A DNA stretch of 64,000 nucleotides from Dyadobacter fanqingshengii (GCF_023822005.2 NZ_CP098806.1:558001-622000), one strand, 5' to 3'; shown: positions 26,901-35,578, numbered from the stretch's first letter. Numbers and translations: made by a program. The notes: generated by a model not told the origin, from the sequence alone.

Positions 26901-27764
26901 GCGATAATAAAGGATCAGCAGCAGCAAAATGCAGCCTAATGCCACAAAAGAGGTAAAATATGAGTCCTGCTTGACCTGAATGGCATTGCGCGCCGCAATC
27001 TCAAATGTCCCGAAATAAGAGAAGTTGTGATGCCGCTGCTGCTTGTTCCACCGCGATTTGAATGCTTCAACATCTTCGTAAAGCGCAACATTCTTCTCAG
27101 AATTGCCTGAATCAAAGCTTGTGGCAGCGAAAATGATCATCTTTTTACGGTCACCCGTAAACATTACACCGTCTTCCAGCACCATTCCGTTGGCATTGCT
27201 GCCGGCATTCAGTTTTCGGAAATAGGGGCCGGTTAAGCCAAGCGGATCATTGAGAATGAACTGTTTCAGGAATGTTCCGCCCGGTGTAGTAAGCTGGTTG
27301 TAAGCCGAGTTTACGGATGCTTTGATCGAGTCCGGATTTAAGCGGATGCCAATGTGGCTGTAATAGGAAGAATCGATTAGCTGCGGAAAGTGACCGTACA
27401 CGAATTGGTAAACATCCTCTTGGGCAAATGGCCTCTCAATTTGAATGTTCCTGATCGCGCCATGGGTATACCGGGTTAAAGAGTCGGAAAATGCCTCTCC
27501 GAGCAGTTTTGCATCATCGGACGTAGTTTCATCGGGAATGTCAATGGAGAAAACAATCTGGTTAATGATGTTTTTGCTTTCGATAAGCCGGTTAAACTCT
27601 TCAAAGCTTTTACCCTTCGGTAAGGTGGCGAAAATGCTTTCAGTTACTTTTAACCGCGAGATTCCCAGGAGCAGAACACTTGTAAGGGCAACCAGACTTA
27701 GGAAAAATGCGGGCTTGTGTCTGGACAGGAACTTGTGTAACCTTAAAAGTAAATCTCCGATCAT
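23907..27764 (-). CDS. Trifunctional MMPL exporter / lysophospholipid acyltransferase / SAM methyltransferase
   Basis: About 1,285 residues with three parts. First comes an RND/MMPL-type exporter with two sets of membrane helices (about 1-810). Then a PlsC acyltransferase (about 870-1050) shows IANHTSFLDILLA with the HX4D motif and FPEGTRSENGDIGRFHKGAF. Last is a class I methyltransferase (from about 1115) with ILDIGCGYGYLSFYL. The same fusion is a hallmark of flexirubin clusters and probably acylates, methylates and moves the pigment lipid. A TTG at 27818 would extend it by 18 residues but lies upstream of the promoter at 27789, so I use the ATG at 27762-27764. Confidence 0.88.
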   Translation of the reverse strand: MIGDLLLRLHKFLSRHKPAFFLSLVALTSVLLLGISRLKVTESIFATLPKGKSFEEFNRLIESKNIINQIVFSIDIPDETTSDDAKLLGEAFSDSLTRYTHGAIRNIQIERPFAQEDVYQFVYGHFPQLIDSSYYSHIGIRLNPDSIKASVNSAYNQLTTPGGTFLKQFILNDPLGLTGPYFRKLNAGSNANGMVLEDGVMFTGDRKKMIIFAATSFDSGNSEKNVALYEDVEAFKSRWNKQQRHHNFSYFGTFEIAARNAIQVKQDSYFTSFVALGCILLLLILYYRKFLIPLYIILPGLFGAIFALGIIGFVRPEISGISLATGAVVFGILLDYAFHFFTHLRHTNSIATAIKEVSEPLLTGSFTTVMAFSALHFANSAVLQDFGLFSSLSLLGAALFTLIALPIILSSFAFDNNRIPEESRAFRFPKIQEKSRPMVLAIIAVLTLIFLYFARFTEFDSGFDNLSIQDDDLQKREEAMTGIDPKSEKRIYIFAANPVRAKAEQMNFQVYQNLVQMREQGRISSFVSSGSFLVPQQLKLERNRRWHQFWDINRKEVTYNVLDQAAAKNGFNATAFSDFKSWIAGQPSGSVPVDTLLSELGLDNLIESNAKGTTFITTLIVQQNKLNSVKNELRAIPGIALFDRGELAGDLLKMVKDDFNYLLLISASIVFLTLLIVYGRIELTLLTFLPMVISWIWILGIAALLGIKFNFVNVIVTTFIFGLGDDFSIFVTDGLLNKYKYGKDSLRSYQSAIALSATTTIIGTGVLIFAKHPAIHSIALISVLGICCILFISFVFQPVLFGFFVQNRIARKKAPVTFLPFLISISSFTYFLSGCLFLHSKLVTILLLPISKLKKKAMLNRSLSFYAKTVIYSGPHVKKNFSGLENLQPEKPVIFIANHTSFLDILLAIMLNPKIVLMVKGWVYNSPFFGPIIRHAGYVYTDDGPEENINKVKTLVEDGYSLLIFPEGTRSENGDIGRFHKGAFHLAEQLNLDIQPILIHGASDVLPKNDFLIRPGALNVRVLPRIRLADAQWGSQLRDKTKNIAAFFKSAFASYQDEMEDTAYLKHKIFTNYVFKGPVLEWYFKIKWRLESKNFAYYNDLIGDRKNILDIGCGYGYLSFYLHYKNAERIITGIDYDQEKISIAQHSYRKTGHLNFIDGDVMQADLGSQDVIFLNDILHYLSKEKQLKLLHRCASALQPDGILFIRDGITDNEEKHRKTKTTEALSTGLFSFNRKEDAFHYFSSADIRDFAAGHKLHFEMQEHSTNTSNVLFILRPMHADLPDNN

Positions 27765-27788
27765 TGAAAGGGGAACGTGAATGTCAGA

Positions 27789-27819
27789 CAAAAGTAAGCA
27801 AATGTAAAATTCCGGCAAC
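27789..27819 (-). promoter_or_regulatory. Promoter of the leftward pigment block
   Basis: Read on the minus strand, TACTTTTG (plus strand 27789-27796) is an exact TAnnTTTG match, with GTTG (27816-27819) 19 bases upstream. It predicts a start near 27782, just before the ATG at 27764. Confidence 0.6.
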
Positions 27820-27850
27820 TTCCGGTGGCACGTTTGCAGATTAGGGTATG

Positions 27851-27883
27851 TTTGTCAAAACCGCAAAAAAAGATTTATTTTAC
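27851..27883 (+). promoter_or_regulatory. Promoter of the rightward pigment block
   Basis: TTTG at 27851-27854, 21 bases, then TATTTTAC at 27876-27883 (six of eight consensus positions). The ammonia-lyase ATG follows 25 bases later. The two promoters of the divergent region do not overlap. Confidence 0.5.
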
Positions 27884-27908
27884 GTAATATTAATTATGCA
27901 AACTATAA

Positions 27909-29438
27909 ATGAATAGTATTTCCTTAGCTCATATCGAGCAGTATGCTTTTGAAAAGAAGGAATTTATCTTAGCCGAAGACGCCCTCAATAAAGTTTCTAA
28001 GTCCTTTACATTTCTCACGAATTTCTCCAAAGATAAAATTATATACGGAATCAATACCGGTTTTGGCCCTATGGCGCAATATCGGATCGAGACCGACAAA
28101 CTGAGTAACCTGCAATACAACCTGATCCGCAGCCATTCCAGCGGCATCGGAAAACCGCTCAACGAAATTTATGCCCGCAGCGTCATGGTTGCCCGCCTCA
28201 ATTCGTTTTTGCAAGCCAATTCGGGTGTCAGCACAGGCGTCATCCGGCAACTCGTTGCGTTTTTGAACAAAGGCATTGTCCCCGAAATTTTTGAGCACGG
28301 AAGCGTGGGCGCGAGCGGAGACCTTGTGCAGCTCTCGCATCTTGGCCTTAATCTAATCGGTGAAGGGCATGTGTATGAAGCGGGTGTAAGGACAAGAACA
28401 TCCGACGTTTTGGAAAAAAACAACATTACTCCGCTTAAAATGGAGTTGCGCGATGGCCTGGGGCTGATCAATGGGACATCCTGCATGACCGGCATTGCGG
28501 CCATCAACATTATTTATGCTAAAAGGCTGTTGCAATGGGCAGTTGCCGCATCGGCTATGCTGAACGAGGTCATTGAAGCATTTGATGACTCATTTTCCAA
28601 GGAATTGAATGCCGTTAAACATCATAAAGGACAGCAGGTGATTGCGCAGCAAATGCGTGATTTTTTAGCCGGAAGTCGGTTAATACGCAGCAGGGAAGAG
28701 CTTTTCAAAGATGACACTGCGTTGCAACGGAAGGAATTCGAGCGTAAGATCCAGGAATATTATTCTGTGAGGTGCGTTCCGCAAATTTTGGGACCTATTC
28801 TGGACACATTACGATATGCGCAGGAAGTGGTTGAAAATGAGTTGAATTCAACCAATGACAACCCCATCGTAAGCCCCGATGATGACAATGTTTTCCATGG
28901 CGGCAATTTCCACGGCGATTACATTTCCCTGGAAATGGATAAGGTGAAAATCGTTCTGACCAAGCTTTCAATGCTCATGGAACGACAACTCAACTTCCTG
29001 ATGAACAGCAAATTAAATGGTAAATTTCCGCCCTTTTTGAATGCAGGAACCTTGGGATTGAATTTTGGCTTCCAGGGCGTGCAATTCACGGCCACTTCGA
29101 CCACGGCCGAAAATCAGGCACTATCCGGTTCGGTTTATGTACATAGTATTCCTAACAATAATGACAATCAGGATATTGTGAGTATGGGGACCAATAGCGC
29201 GGTGCTCGCGAAGCAAGTTTTGGAAAACTCGTTTCAGGTCATGTCCATCCACATAATGGCCATTTGCCAGGCAATTGATTTGCTCGAACCTGATGAAAAA
29301 GAGCGCTTGTCGCCTAATGCTAAATCAATTTACGGCCAGATCCGGCAACATGCGCATTTCGTAAAGGACGATCTGCCGCAATCCGAGAGCATTGCTGCCG
29401 TTTTGGAATATATTAAAGAAACCCCGTTTAAATTATGA
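27909..29438 (+). CDS. Tyrosine ammonia-lyase (HAL/PAL/TAL family)
   Basis: A 509-residue MIO enzyme. The cofactor triad A135-S136-G137 lies in HGSVGASGDLVQLSHLG, the catalytic tyrosine Y46 in IIYGINTGFGP, and the ring-selectivity loop reads YNLIRSHSSGIGKPL. By recognition it is very close to the Flavobacterium johnsoniae tyrosine ammonia-lyase. It deaminates tyrosine to 4-coumarate, the starter of flexirubin-type aryl polyenes. It is the first gene of the rightward block and its TGA overlaps the fabG ATG by 4 bases. Histidine as substrate is possible but unlikely in this context. Confidence 0.9.
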   Translation: MNSISLAHIEQYAFEKKEFILAEDALNKVSKSFTFLTNFSKDKIIYGINTGFGPMAQYRIETDKLSNLQYNLIRSHSSGIGKPLNEIYARSVMVARLNSFLQANSGVSTGVIRQLVAFLNKGIVPEIFEHGSVGASGDLVQLSHLGLNLIGEGHVYEAGVRTRTSDVLEKNNITPLKMELRDGLGLINGTSCMTGIAAINIIYAKRLLQWAVAASAMLNEVIEAFDDSFSKELNAVKHHKGQQVIAQQMRDFLAGSRLIRSREELFKDDTALQRKEFERKIQEYYSVRCVPQILGPILDTLRYAQEVVENELNSTNDNPIVSPDDDNVFHGGNFHGDYISLEMDKVKIVLTKLSMLMERQLNFLMNSKLNGKFPPFLNAGTLGLNFGFQGVQFTATSTTAENQALSGSVYVHSIPNNNDNQDIVSMGTNSAVLAKQVLENSFQVMSIHIMAICQAIDLLEPDEKERLSPNAKSIYGQIRQHAHFVKDDLPQSESIAAVLEYIKETPFKL

Positions 29439-30166
29439 ATTGTGCATTGGTAACAGGCGCATCGAGAGGGTTGGGCCGTGCCATTGCGGTGCAGCTGGCA
29501 AAAGACCATGGACTTTACATCCTGATCAACTATGCGTCCAACCAGGCGGCTGCGGAAGAAACGCTGGCTGAAATTGTGGCTTTGGGGGGCAATGGCGAAC
29601 TTTTGCCATTCAATGTTCAAACAAAAACGGAGGTGGATGAGGCGCTGAACAAGTGGAGAGAAAAGAACGAAGAAAAGCATATCAGTGTTTTGGTGAATAA
29701 TGCCGGAATTACGCGCGACGGGCTGTTTATGTGGATGCCTGAGCAGGACTGGGACGATGTGATGAGCATTTCTGCCAAAGGACTTTTCAATGTGACCCAG
29801 AATGCAATCCAGCAAATGCTCAGAAAGCGGTCGGGCCGGATCGTTAACATTGCATCGGTTTCGGGTATGAAAGGTGTGGCCGGACAAACCAACTATTCCG
29901 CAGCGAAAGGGGCGATTATTGCGGCTACAAAAGCGCTGGCGCAGGAAGTCGCCAAGCGCAAAATTACGGTGAATGCGGTTGCGCCGGGTTTCATTACCAG
30001 TGATATGACCAAAGATCTTAATGAGGCCGAATTGAAACAAATGATCCCGATGAACCGTTTTGGACAAGCCGAGGAGGTTGCGCATCTGGTAAGTTTCCTG
30101 GTTTCGGATAAAGCAGCCTATATAACAGGCGAGGTCATTAATATCAACGGAGGAATTTATTCATAA
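29435..30166 (+). CDS. 3-oxoacyl-ACP reductase (FabG-like SDR)
   Basis: This 243-residue short-chain dehydrogenase has VTGASRGLGRAIAVQLAK (cofactor), NNAGITRDGL, the catalytic serine in IASVSGMKG, and YSAAKGAIIAATKAL with Tyr and Lys. The end DKAAYITGEVININGG is typical FabG. It would reduce each beta-keto intermediate of the growing polyene. ATGA overlap with the ammonia-lyase gene; the ketosynthase follows after 3 bases. Confidence 0.9.
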   Translation: MNCALVTGASRGLGRAIAVQLAKDHGLYILINYASNQAAAEETLAEIVALGGNGELLPFNVQTKTEVDEALNKWREKNEEKHISVLVNNAGITRDGLFMWMPEQDWDDVMSISAKGLFNVTQNAIQQMLRKRSGRIVNIASVSGMKGVAGQTNYSAAKGAIIAATKALAQEVAKRKITVNAVAPGFITSDMTKDLNEAELKQMIPMNRFGQAEEVAHLVSFLVSDKAAYITGEVININGGIYS

Positions 30167-30169
30167 TTG

Positions 30170-31390
30170 ATGGATCATAGAGTTGTCGTAACCGGAATAG
30201 GGATTTACTCTTGCCTGGGTGAAAACCTGGACGAGGTTACAAAATCATTATATGCCGGCAAAAGCGGGATCGTTTTTGATCAGGTTAGGAAGGATTTTGG
30301 CTTTCGCTCTGCTTTAACAGGCATGGTGCCGGAGCCGGACCTCAAAAATTACTTGTCCAGAAGGCAGCGCCTGGGCATGCACCAGCCCGCCGTTTACGCC
30401 TATATGGCAACCAGACAAGCACTTGAACTTTCCGGATTGGACGTGGATTTTCTCGAAACAACCGAAACCGGCATCATATATGGCAACGACAGCACCGCAG
30501 CGTCTGTGGTGGAAGCAGTGGATAAAGCCAAAGAAAAACACGACACAACATTGATAGGAAGCGGCGCTATTTTCCAAAACATGAATAGCACCGTTAATAT
30601 GAACCTTTCAACAATTTTCAAGTTGAAGGGCATTAATTTTACGCTCAGCGCGGCATGCGCGTCCGGCTCACATTCAATAGGAATGGGTTATCTGATGATC
30701 AAGCAGGGATTGCAGGATCGGATCATTTGCGGCGGTGCGCAGGAGATTAATTCAGCTGCTATGGCCAGTTTCGATGGTCTGGGGACATTCTCAGTGCGCG
30801 AATCGGACCCGACAAAAGCATCCAGGCCTTTCGACCGCGACCGTGACGGGCTTATTCCCAGCGGCGGCGCAGCCACAGTCATTCTTGAATCGTACGAAGC
30901 CGCAATCAAGCGCGGCGCCCCGATCCTGGCCGAACTGATTGGCTATGGTTTTTCGTCCAACGGCGACCACATTTCCAATCCAAGCATTGACGGGCAAACG
31001 CGCTCACTGCGGATGGCCATGAACCAGGCAGGCATTGCGGCAAGAGAAGTTGACTACATTAATGCGCACGCAACCTCAACGCCAGTAGGTGACGGGAGTG
31101 AAGCCAGGGCTATTTTTGAGGTTTTTGGTGGGGAAATACCCGTAAGCTCAACCAAATCCATGACTGGTCATGAATGCTGGATGGCTGGTGCGAGCGAGAT
31201 TGTATATTCATTGTTGATGATGCAAAATTCTTTTATTGCACCTAATATCAACTTCGAAAACCCGGACGAGGACTCGGCAAAGATCAACATTGTGGCTGAA
31301 ACCAAAGCACAGGAGATCAATTGTTTCCTTAGCAATTCGTTTGGCTTTGGCGGGACAAATTCGACCTTAATTCTCAAAAAGTTCTCCTGA
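30170..31390 (+). CDS. Beta-ketoacyl-ACP synthase II-like (FabF family), catalytic triad complete
   Basis: A 406-residue ketosynthase with C163 in SAACASGSHSIG, a histidine in NAHATSTPVGDGSEA and a second in SMTGHECWMAGASE. It ends in the usual NSFGFGGTNSTLIL. It should extend the aryl starter with malonyl units. A TTG at 30167 would add one residue; ATG at 30170 is preferred. It is one of three intact ketosynthases in the cluster. Confidence 0.92.
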   Translation: MDHRVVVTGIGIYSCLGENLDEVTKSLYAGKSGIVFDQVRKDFGFRSALTGMVPEPDLKNYLSRRQRLGMHQPAVYAYMATRQALELSGLDVDFLETTETGIIYGNDSTAASVVEAVDKAKEKHDTTLIGSGAIFQNMNSTVNMNLSTIFKLKGINFTLSAACASGSHSIGMGYLMIKQGLQDRIICGGAQEINSAAMASFDGLGTFSVRESDPTKASRPFDRDRDGLIPSGGAATVILESYEAAIKRGAPILAELIGYGFSSNGDHISNPSIDGQTRSLRMAMNQAGIAAREVDYINAHATSTPVGDGSEARAIFEVFGGEIPVSSTKSMTGHECWMAGASEIVYSLLMMQNSFIAPNINFENPDEDSAKINIVAETKAQEINCFLSNSFGFGGTNSTLILKKFS

Positions 31391-31572
31391 TCTGACCGGT
31401 TAGCCGCGTCGTAACTTCGTAACCGGCGGTTCCCGGCAACCATAAATTTGTATTTTTGTTCTGCTCCGAATCCGGCGGATGTATGCAATGGTTTTAAGAT
31501 CAAATTATTGTGTGAACCGTAGAATTTAATTTAAAAAAGAGCAATATCTTTAAACTATCATCAAGAATAAAT

Positions 31573-31580
31573 TAATTTTG
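31573..31580 (+). promoter_or_regulatory. Candidate internal promoter before the first ACP gene
   Basis: TAATTTTG is an exact TAnnTTTG match with TTTA at 31549-31552, 20 bases upstream. It would start transcription near 31587, which would favour ACP translation from the second ATG at 31607. Confidence 0.45.
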
Positions 31581-31585
31581 TAGCC

Positions 31586-31852
31586 ATGCATGCTAACGAC
31601 GTAAAAATGAGTTGGGAAGAAGTTATCGAAGAAACGAGAGATTTTTTATCCGAGGAGTTTGAGGTGGACCGGAATCTGATTCTTCCTGAAAACAGTCTCA
31701 AAGAAACGCTCGATTTGGACAGTCTTGACTATGTGGACCTGGTAGTGCTGATTGAAGAAAATCTCAACATCAAAATTACAGGAGAGGATTTCAAAGAGAT
31801 CGTGACATTTGGCGATTTCTATCAGCTCGTCCGTAAGAAACTGAACTTATAA
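31586..31852 (+). CDS. Acyl carrier protein
   Basis: Up to 88 residues of a helical acidic protein with the phosphopantetheine serine in LDLDSLDYVDLVVLIEENL. It carries the growing aryl-polyene chain. Two in-frame ATGs (31586 and 31607) are possible; the second gives 81 residues beginning MSWEEVIEETRDFL, close to family starts, and suits the promoter at 31573. A 195-base gap separates it from the ketosynthase before it, the largest in this block. Confidence 0.9.
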   Translation: MHANDVKMSWEEVIEETRDFLSEEFEVDRNLILPENSLKETLDLDSLDYVDLVVLIEENLNIKITGEDFKEIVTFGDFYQLVRKKLNL

Positions 31853-31854
31853 GA

Positions 31855-32721
31855 ATGAGCCGTTGGGATGGTAAGACCAAAGGATCATTAGTCGGTTACA
31901 AAATTTTTCTGTTCTTCATTAATACGCTTGGGCTGGATTTTGCCTACCGCCTTTTGCAGCTGGTAACGTACTACTATTATCTCTTTGCAAAAAAGCAAAA
32001 ACGGGCGTTACTGGACTTTTACCAAAATATCCTCCATTTTCCTGTTTCAGAGGCCAAAAAGCTGGCCAGACAAAATTTTTACATTTTCGGCCAGACATTG
32101 GTTGACCGGGCCGCATTTCTGCTCGGGAAGACGGAGCAGTTAAATCATGTATTTGAAAATGAGCAATATCTCGTTGATATCCGGGATGGTGGAAAAGGAG
32201 GGATACTATTGAGCGCACATCTTGGTAATTGGGAAACCGCTGGTAATTTGCTTAAAGGGCGCATTACGCCAACCATTAACATTGTCATGCTGGATGCGGA
32301 GGTGGAAAGCATCAAGCAGTTTATGGACACGTCGACAGGCGGTTCGCGCTTTAAAGTCATTGCGATCAAAGATGACCTTTCACATATCATAGCCATTCGC
32401 AATGCACTGGTAAATAATGAGTTCATTGCCATTCATTCCGATCGTTACCTGGACGGAGCAAAGTTTATCGAGCTGGATTTTTTCGGCAGAAAGGCAAAAT
32501 TCCCTTACGGACCCTTTGTAATCGCTTCAAAGTTTGATGCACCGGTAACATTCGTATTTGCGGCAAAAGACGGAAAATACAGTTATCACCTAAGCGCAAC
32601 ATTGCCCATTACGGATAAACTCAAGCCAGAGGAAATCGCAAGGCTTTATGTGGCCGAACTCGAACGAAAAGTGAAAGAATATCCTGAACAATGGTTTAAC
32701 TATTTCAACTTTTTTGTTTAA
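31855..32721 (+). CDS. LpxL/HtrB-like lysophospholipid acyltransferase
   Basis: The 288-residue protein has the lipid A acyltransferase core LLSAHLGNWETAGNLLKG with the HX4E motif, and IHSDRYLDGAKFIELDFFG downstream. Family enzymes move an acyl chain from ACP to a lipid at the inner membrane face. In this cluster it would attach the polyene acid to a lipid or sugar head. It starts 2 bases after the ACP gene and its TAA overlaps the next ATG by one base. Confidence 0.85.
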   Translation: MSRWDGKTKGSLVGYKIFLFFINTLGLDFAYRLLQLVTYYYYLFAKKQKRALLDFYQNILHFPVSEAKKLARQNFYIFGQTLVDRAAFLLGKTEQLNHVFENEQYLVDIRDGGKGGILLSAHLGNWETAGNLLKGRITPTINIVMLDAEVESIKQFMDTSTGGSRFKVIAIKDDLSHIIAIRNALVNNEFIAIHSDRYLDGAKFIELDFFGRKAKFPYGPFVIASKFDAPVTFVFAAKDGKYSYHLSATLPITDKLKPEEIARLYVAELERKVKEYPEQWFNYFNFFV

Positions 32722-33140
32722 TGATCGTGCCGCAAGAATCTATAAATCAATACATTCCACACAGGCAGCCCTTTATCATGATCGGGAGCTTGGTTAGCGT
32801 TACGGCTGAGCGGTTTGAGTCGGAATTTTTTATTGAAGAGGATAATGTGCTGGTGGAAGACGGGTGTTTTACGGAGTCGGGGTTGCTGGAAAACATTGCA
32901 CAAACCTGCGCTGCATCGTTCGGGTTCCTGGACCGTGAAGAAGTGGGAGAACCTAAAATCGGTTTCATAGGAGCAATGACAAAAGTAGAAGTTTATGAGC
33001 TTCCGCCTATCAATTCGACGATCCGGACCATCGTTGTTCCACTACATCAATTAGGAAATATTTACCTCGTTAAAGGGGAAAGTTTCGTGGAAGGGCGTAT
33101 ATTGCTCGGCTGTGAAATGAAGATTGTGGTGACACAATAA
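32721..33140 (+). CDS. Hotdog-fold 3-hydroxyacyl-ACP dehydratase-like protein
   Basis: A 139-residue hotdog protein starting with YIPHRQPFIMIGSL, as in FabZ, and with ESGLLENIAQTCAASFGFL, the central helix of the ApeP-like group. It lacks the HFP motif of the protein at 39173, so the two hotdog proteins are of different types. Likely dehydrates beta-hydroxy intermediates to give the conjugated polyene. A one-base overlap links it to the acyltransferase gene. Confidence 0.8.
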   Translation: MIVPQESINQYIPHRQPFIMIGSLVSVTAERFESEFFIEEDNVLVEDGCFTESGLLENIAQTCAASFGFLDREEVGEPKIGFIGAMTKVEVYELPPINSTIRTIVVPLHQLGNIYLVKGESFVEGRILLGCEMKIVVTQ

Positions 33141-33161
33141 CCCCTAACAAGATTGAAAAAT

Positions 33162-33575
33162 ATGATTGCTTCGGAAATCGAAATTGATATACGTTTTAGT
33201 GAAACAGATGCAATGGGCGTGGTTTGGCACGGAAACTACCTCAAATTTTTTGAAGACGGAAGAGAAGCATTTGGCAAAACCTACGGATTGGAATACCTGA
33301 CCATTTTTGATAAAGGCTATTTCACACCCATCGTTAAATCTGAGATTGATCATAAAGCGCCGGTTTATTACGGTCAGATCATCAAGGTGATTACCAGATA
33401 CGTTCCCGCGAAATCTGCAAAAATCCAGTTTGAATACGAGGTGATCAACCTGACAACTGGTGAGTTGTGTGCAGTTGGAAAGACGATGCAGGTTTTTTTG
33501 AATAAGGAAACACGCACATTGGAATTGATTACACCCGATTTTTACCGGGAATGGAAAGAAAAAAATCAGGTTTAG
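33162..33575 (+). CDS. YbgC/FadM-type acyl thioesterase
   Basis: A 137-residue 4HBT hotdog protein with IRFSETDAMGVVWHGNYLKF, the family active-site segment. It could release the finished chain or remove stalled acyl groups from ACP. The ATG at 33162 is preferred over a TTG at 33153. The next ketosynthase starts 10 bases downstream. Confidence 0.85.
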   Translation: MIASEIEIDIRFSETDAMGVVWHGNYLKFFEDGREAFGKTYGLEYLTIFDKGYFTPIVKSEIDHKAPVYYGQIIKVITRYVPAKSAKIQFEYEVINLTTGELCAVGKTMQVFLNKETRTLELITPDFYREWKEKNQV

Positions 33576-33585
33576 TAAAATCAGG

Positions 33586-34668
33586 ATGACCTACATTGGT
33601 GCCGAAGTCATAATAAGTCCATTGGGCAGGACCACAGCTGAAAACTGGGCTGCTATCAGCGCAAACCAGTCTGGAATTTCTTTGGTAAAGCAGGCCGGAT
33701 TTGACAATGCAGATCTCTATTTGTCAAAAATGCTGGATCTGATTGATGATTATAAATTCGAAAAGCTTTTGCTGGACGCGTTAGCAGCGGTTTCAGAGCA
33801 AATTGATCCTGCCATTTTAACGTCGGACAGAACTATGGTGATCATTAGTTCTACCAAAGGTGAGCTGGACAGTAATATCCATGACCAGTTCGGAAAGAGC
33901 ATTGCAGCGTTGGTTTCAAAGTTTGCGCTTGTTAATCAGCCTATTGTGCTGTCTAATGCGTGCATTTCAGGCGTATTAGCGATCAATGCGGCCAGCAATT
34001 TTATTCAGGCAAAAATTTACGATCACGCCATTGTTATTGGCTGCGATCTGATTTCAGACTTCGTGGTTTATGGGTTTCAATCGCTGTTTGCCATCAGTAA
34101 TAAGCCTTGCGCGCCTTTTGATGCGGCACGCAATGGAATAACAATGGGTGAGGGTTGTAGCGCAGTGATGGTTTCAAATTCGAAGGAAACGTTCCGTAAC
34201 GGTGCTTTGCAGCTTCTTTCCGGTACAAGTGCCAATGATGCCAATCACATTTCCGGGCCATCCAGAACGGGCGAAGGGCTGTTCCGGAGTGTGAAAAGGA
34301 CATTGGAAAACAATCAGGTTGCGCCGGAGGACATTGACTTTGTGTGCGCACACGGAACGGCAACCGTGTTTAATGACGAAATGGAAGCTATCGCTTTTGA
34401 TCGTATTGGGTTAAGTGACAAGCATTTAAGTAGTTTAAAAGGTTATTTCGGGCACACGCTCGGTGCAGCTGGCGTGATCGAAACGGCTGCCTCCATGCAG
34501 ATGATGCGGCATGGTGTTTTGGTAAAAAGCCTGGGATATACGGAAAGCGGGACTTCGAAAAAAATGAATGTCATTTCAGACAATGTCGTTAGCCAGCCGA
34601 AAACAATCCTAAAAACAGCTTCTGGCTTTGGCGGCGGGAATGCATCTTTGATTATCAGGAGTTTATGA
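33586..34668 (+). CDS. Beta-ketoacyl synthase, catalytic triad complete
   Basis: A 360-residue ketosynthase, shorter than FabF, with C126 in LSNACISGVLAI and histidines in CAHGTATVFND and KGYFGHTLGAAG. The C-terminus has ASGFGGGNASLII. Its last 4 bases overlap the start of the half-size ketosynthase-like gene, which suggests the pair works as a heterodimer. Its sequence is clearly different from the ketosynthases at 30170 and 35591. Confidence 0.88.
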   Translation: MTYIGAEVIISPLGRTTAENWAAISANQSGISLVKQAGFDNADLYLSKMLDLIDDYKFEKLLLDALAAVSEQIDPAILTSDRTMVIISSTKGELDSNIHDQFGKSIAALVSKFALVNQPIVLSNACISGVLAINAASNFIQAKIYDHAIVIGCDLISDFVVYGFQSLFAISNKPCAPFDAARNGITMGEGCSAVMVSNSKETFRNGALQLLSGTSANDANHISGPSRTGEGLFRSVKRTLENNQVAPEDIDFVCAHGTATVFNDEMEAIAFDRIGLSDKHLSSLKGYFGHTLGAAGVIETAASMQMMRHGVLVKSLGYTESGTSKKMNVISDNVVSQPKTILKTASGFGGGNASLIIRSL

Positions 34669-35294
34669 GTTTTATTACCACATATTGTCATTTGTCTGCT
34701 GATCAGTGCTTGGTAAACGGGGAAGTAATTTGCAAGCGCGAGAGAAGTTCCGCCGACAGTTGGTTTAAGCAGATTTATAAGGAACAGGAATTTGTATACC
34801 CCAAGTTTTACAAAATGGATGCGCTGTCACAGGCAGGCTTTCTTGCATCCGAATTAATAAAAAGGGCAAATCAGGGATTTGCAAGCAGATATAAAGACGA
34901 CGAAATTGCCATGCTTTTTGCAAACCAGTCGTCCAGCGCAGATTCGGATTTGCGGTTTAAGCATTCTTACGAGCACAATGGCGCGCCGAGCCCATCATTG
35001 TTTGTATACACTTTACCCAACATTGTTTTGGGGGAAATAGCGATTATAAACAAATGGTATGGCGAAAATATGTTCGCTGTTTTGCCTAAATTCGCACCCG
35101 GTTTTTTCGTCGACTATGGCCGGATTCTCCTGTCAACCGGCGCGAAAGCAATACTTTGCGGATGGTTGGGGATACTGGGGGACAACATTGAGGTGTTTGT
35201 ATGTTTAATAGAAAACGAACCAGATAGTGGCTTGGATTTCAACAGTGAAAATCTTTTGGAACTCGCCCGATTTCAGTCCGTCATAACAAACTGA
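34665..35294 (+). CDS. Half-size ketosynthase-like protein without the catalytic cysteine
   Basis: The 209 residues cover only the N-terminal half of a ketosynthase fold (FYKMDALSQAGFLASELIKR, SPSLFVYTLPNIVLGEIAI). Ungapped comparison with the FabF-like protein at 30170 places lysine (VLPKFAPG) where that protein has its cysteine (SAACASG), followed by AKAILCGWLG against DRIICGGAQ. It resembles the Ketoacyl-synt_2 group that includes chain-length factors. It overlaps the preceding ketosynthase gene by 4 bases (ATGA) and is followed by an ACP. Probably a non-catalytic partner. Confidence 0.75.
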   Translation: MSFITTYCHLSADQCLVNGEVICKRERSSADSWFKQIYKEQEFVYPKFYKMDALSQAGFLASELIKRANQGFASRYKDDEIAMLFANQSSSADSDLRFKHSYEHNGAPSPSLFVYTLPNIVLGEIAIINKWYGENMFAVLPKFAPGFFVDYGRILLSTGAKAILCGWLGILGDNIEVFVCLIENEPDSGLDFNSENLLELARFQSVITN

Positions 35295-35320
35295 AATTAA
35301 AGTTTACACATTAATTCACA

Positions 35321-35578
35321 ATGGATAATTTAAAGGAAGACCTTAAAAGTCAGATCATAGAGCAGTTAAACCTAGAAGATATTACACCGGCTGACATTGC
35401 GGACGATGCATTGCTGTTCGATGACGGAGGCCTTGGACTGGACTCCATCGATGCGTTGGAACTGATTGTTTTGCTTGAAAAATATCACGGGATACAAGTC
35501 GTAAATCCGGAAGAAGGAAAGGTTGCGTTCAAGTCGATCGACACCATGGCTGAATATATCCGCAAACGGAAAAGCTGA
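35321..35578 (+). CDS. Acyl carrier protein
   Basis: The 85-residue acidic protein has the modification serine in GLGLDSIDALELIVLLEKY. Second ACP of the cluster, with an unusual DDGGLGLDS lead-in shared with aryl-polyene ACPs. It may hold a different stage of the chain than the ACP at 31586. The ketosynthase at 35591 follows after 12 bases. Confidence 0.92.
   Translation: MDNLKEDLKSQIIEQLNLEDITPADIADDALLFDDGGLGLDSIDALELIVLLEKYHGIQVVNPEEGKVAFKSIDTMAEYIRKRKS

Noticed and set aside
27765..27818. TTG start for the trifunctional protein
   Set aside because: It would lie upstream of the predicted transcription start from the promoter at 27789.
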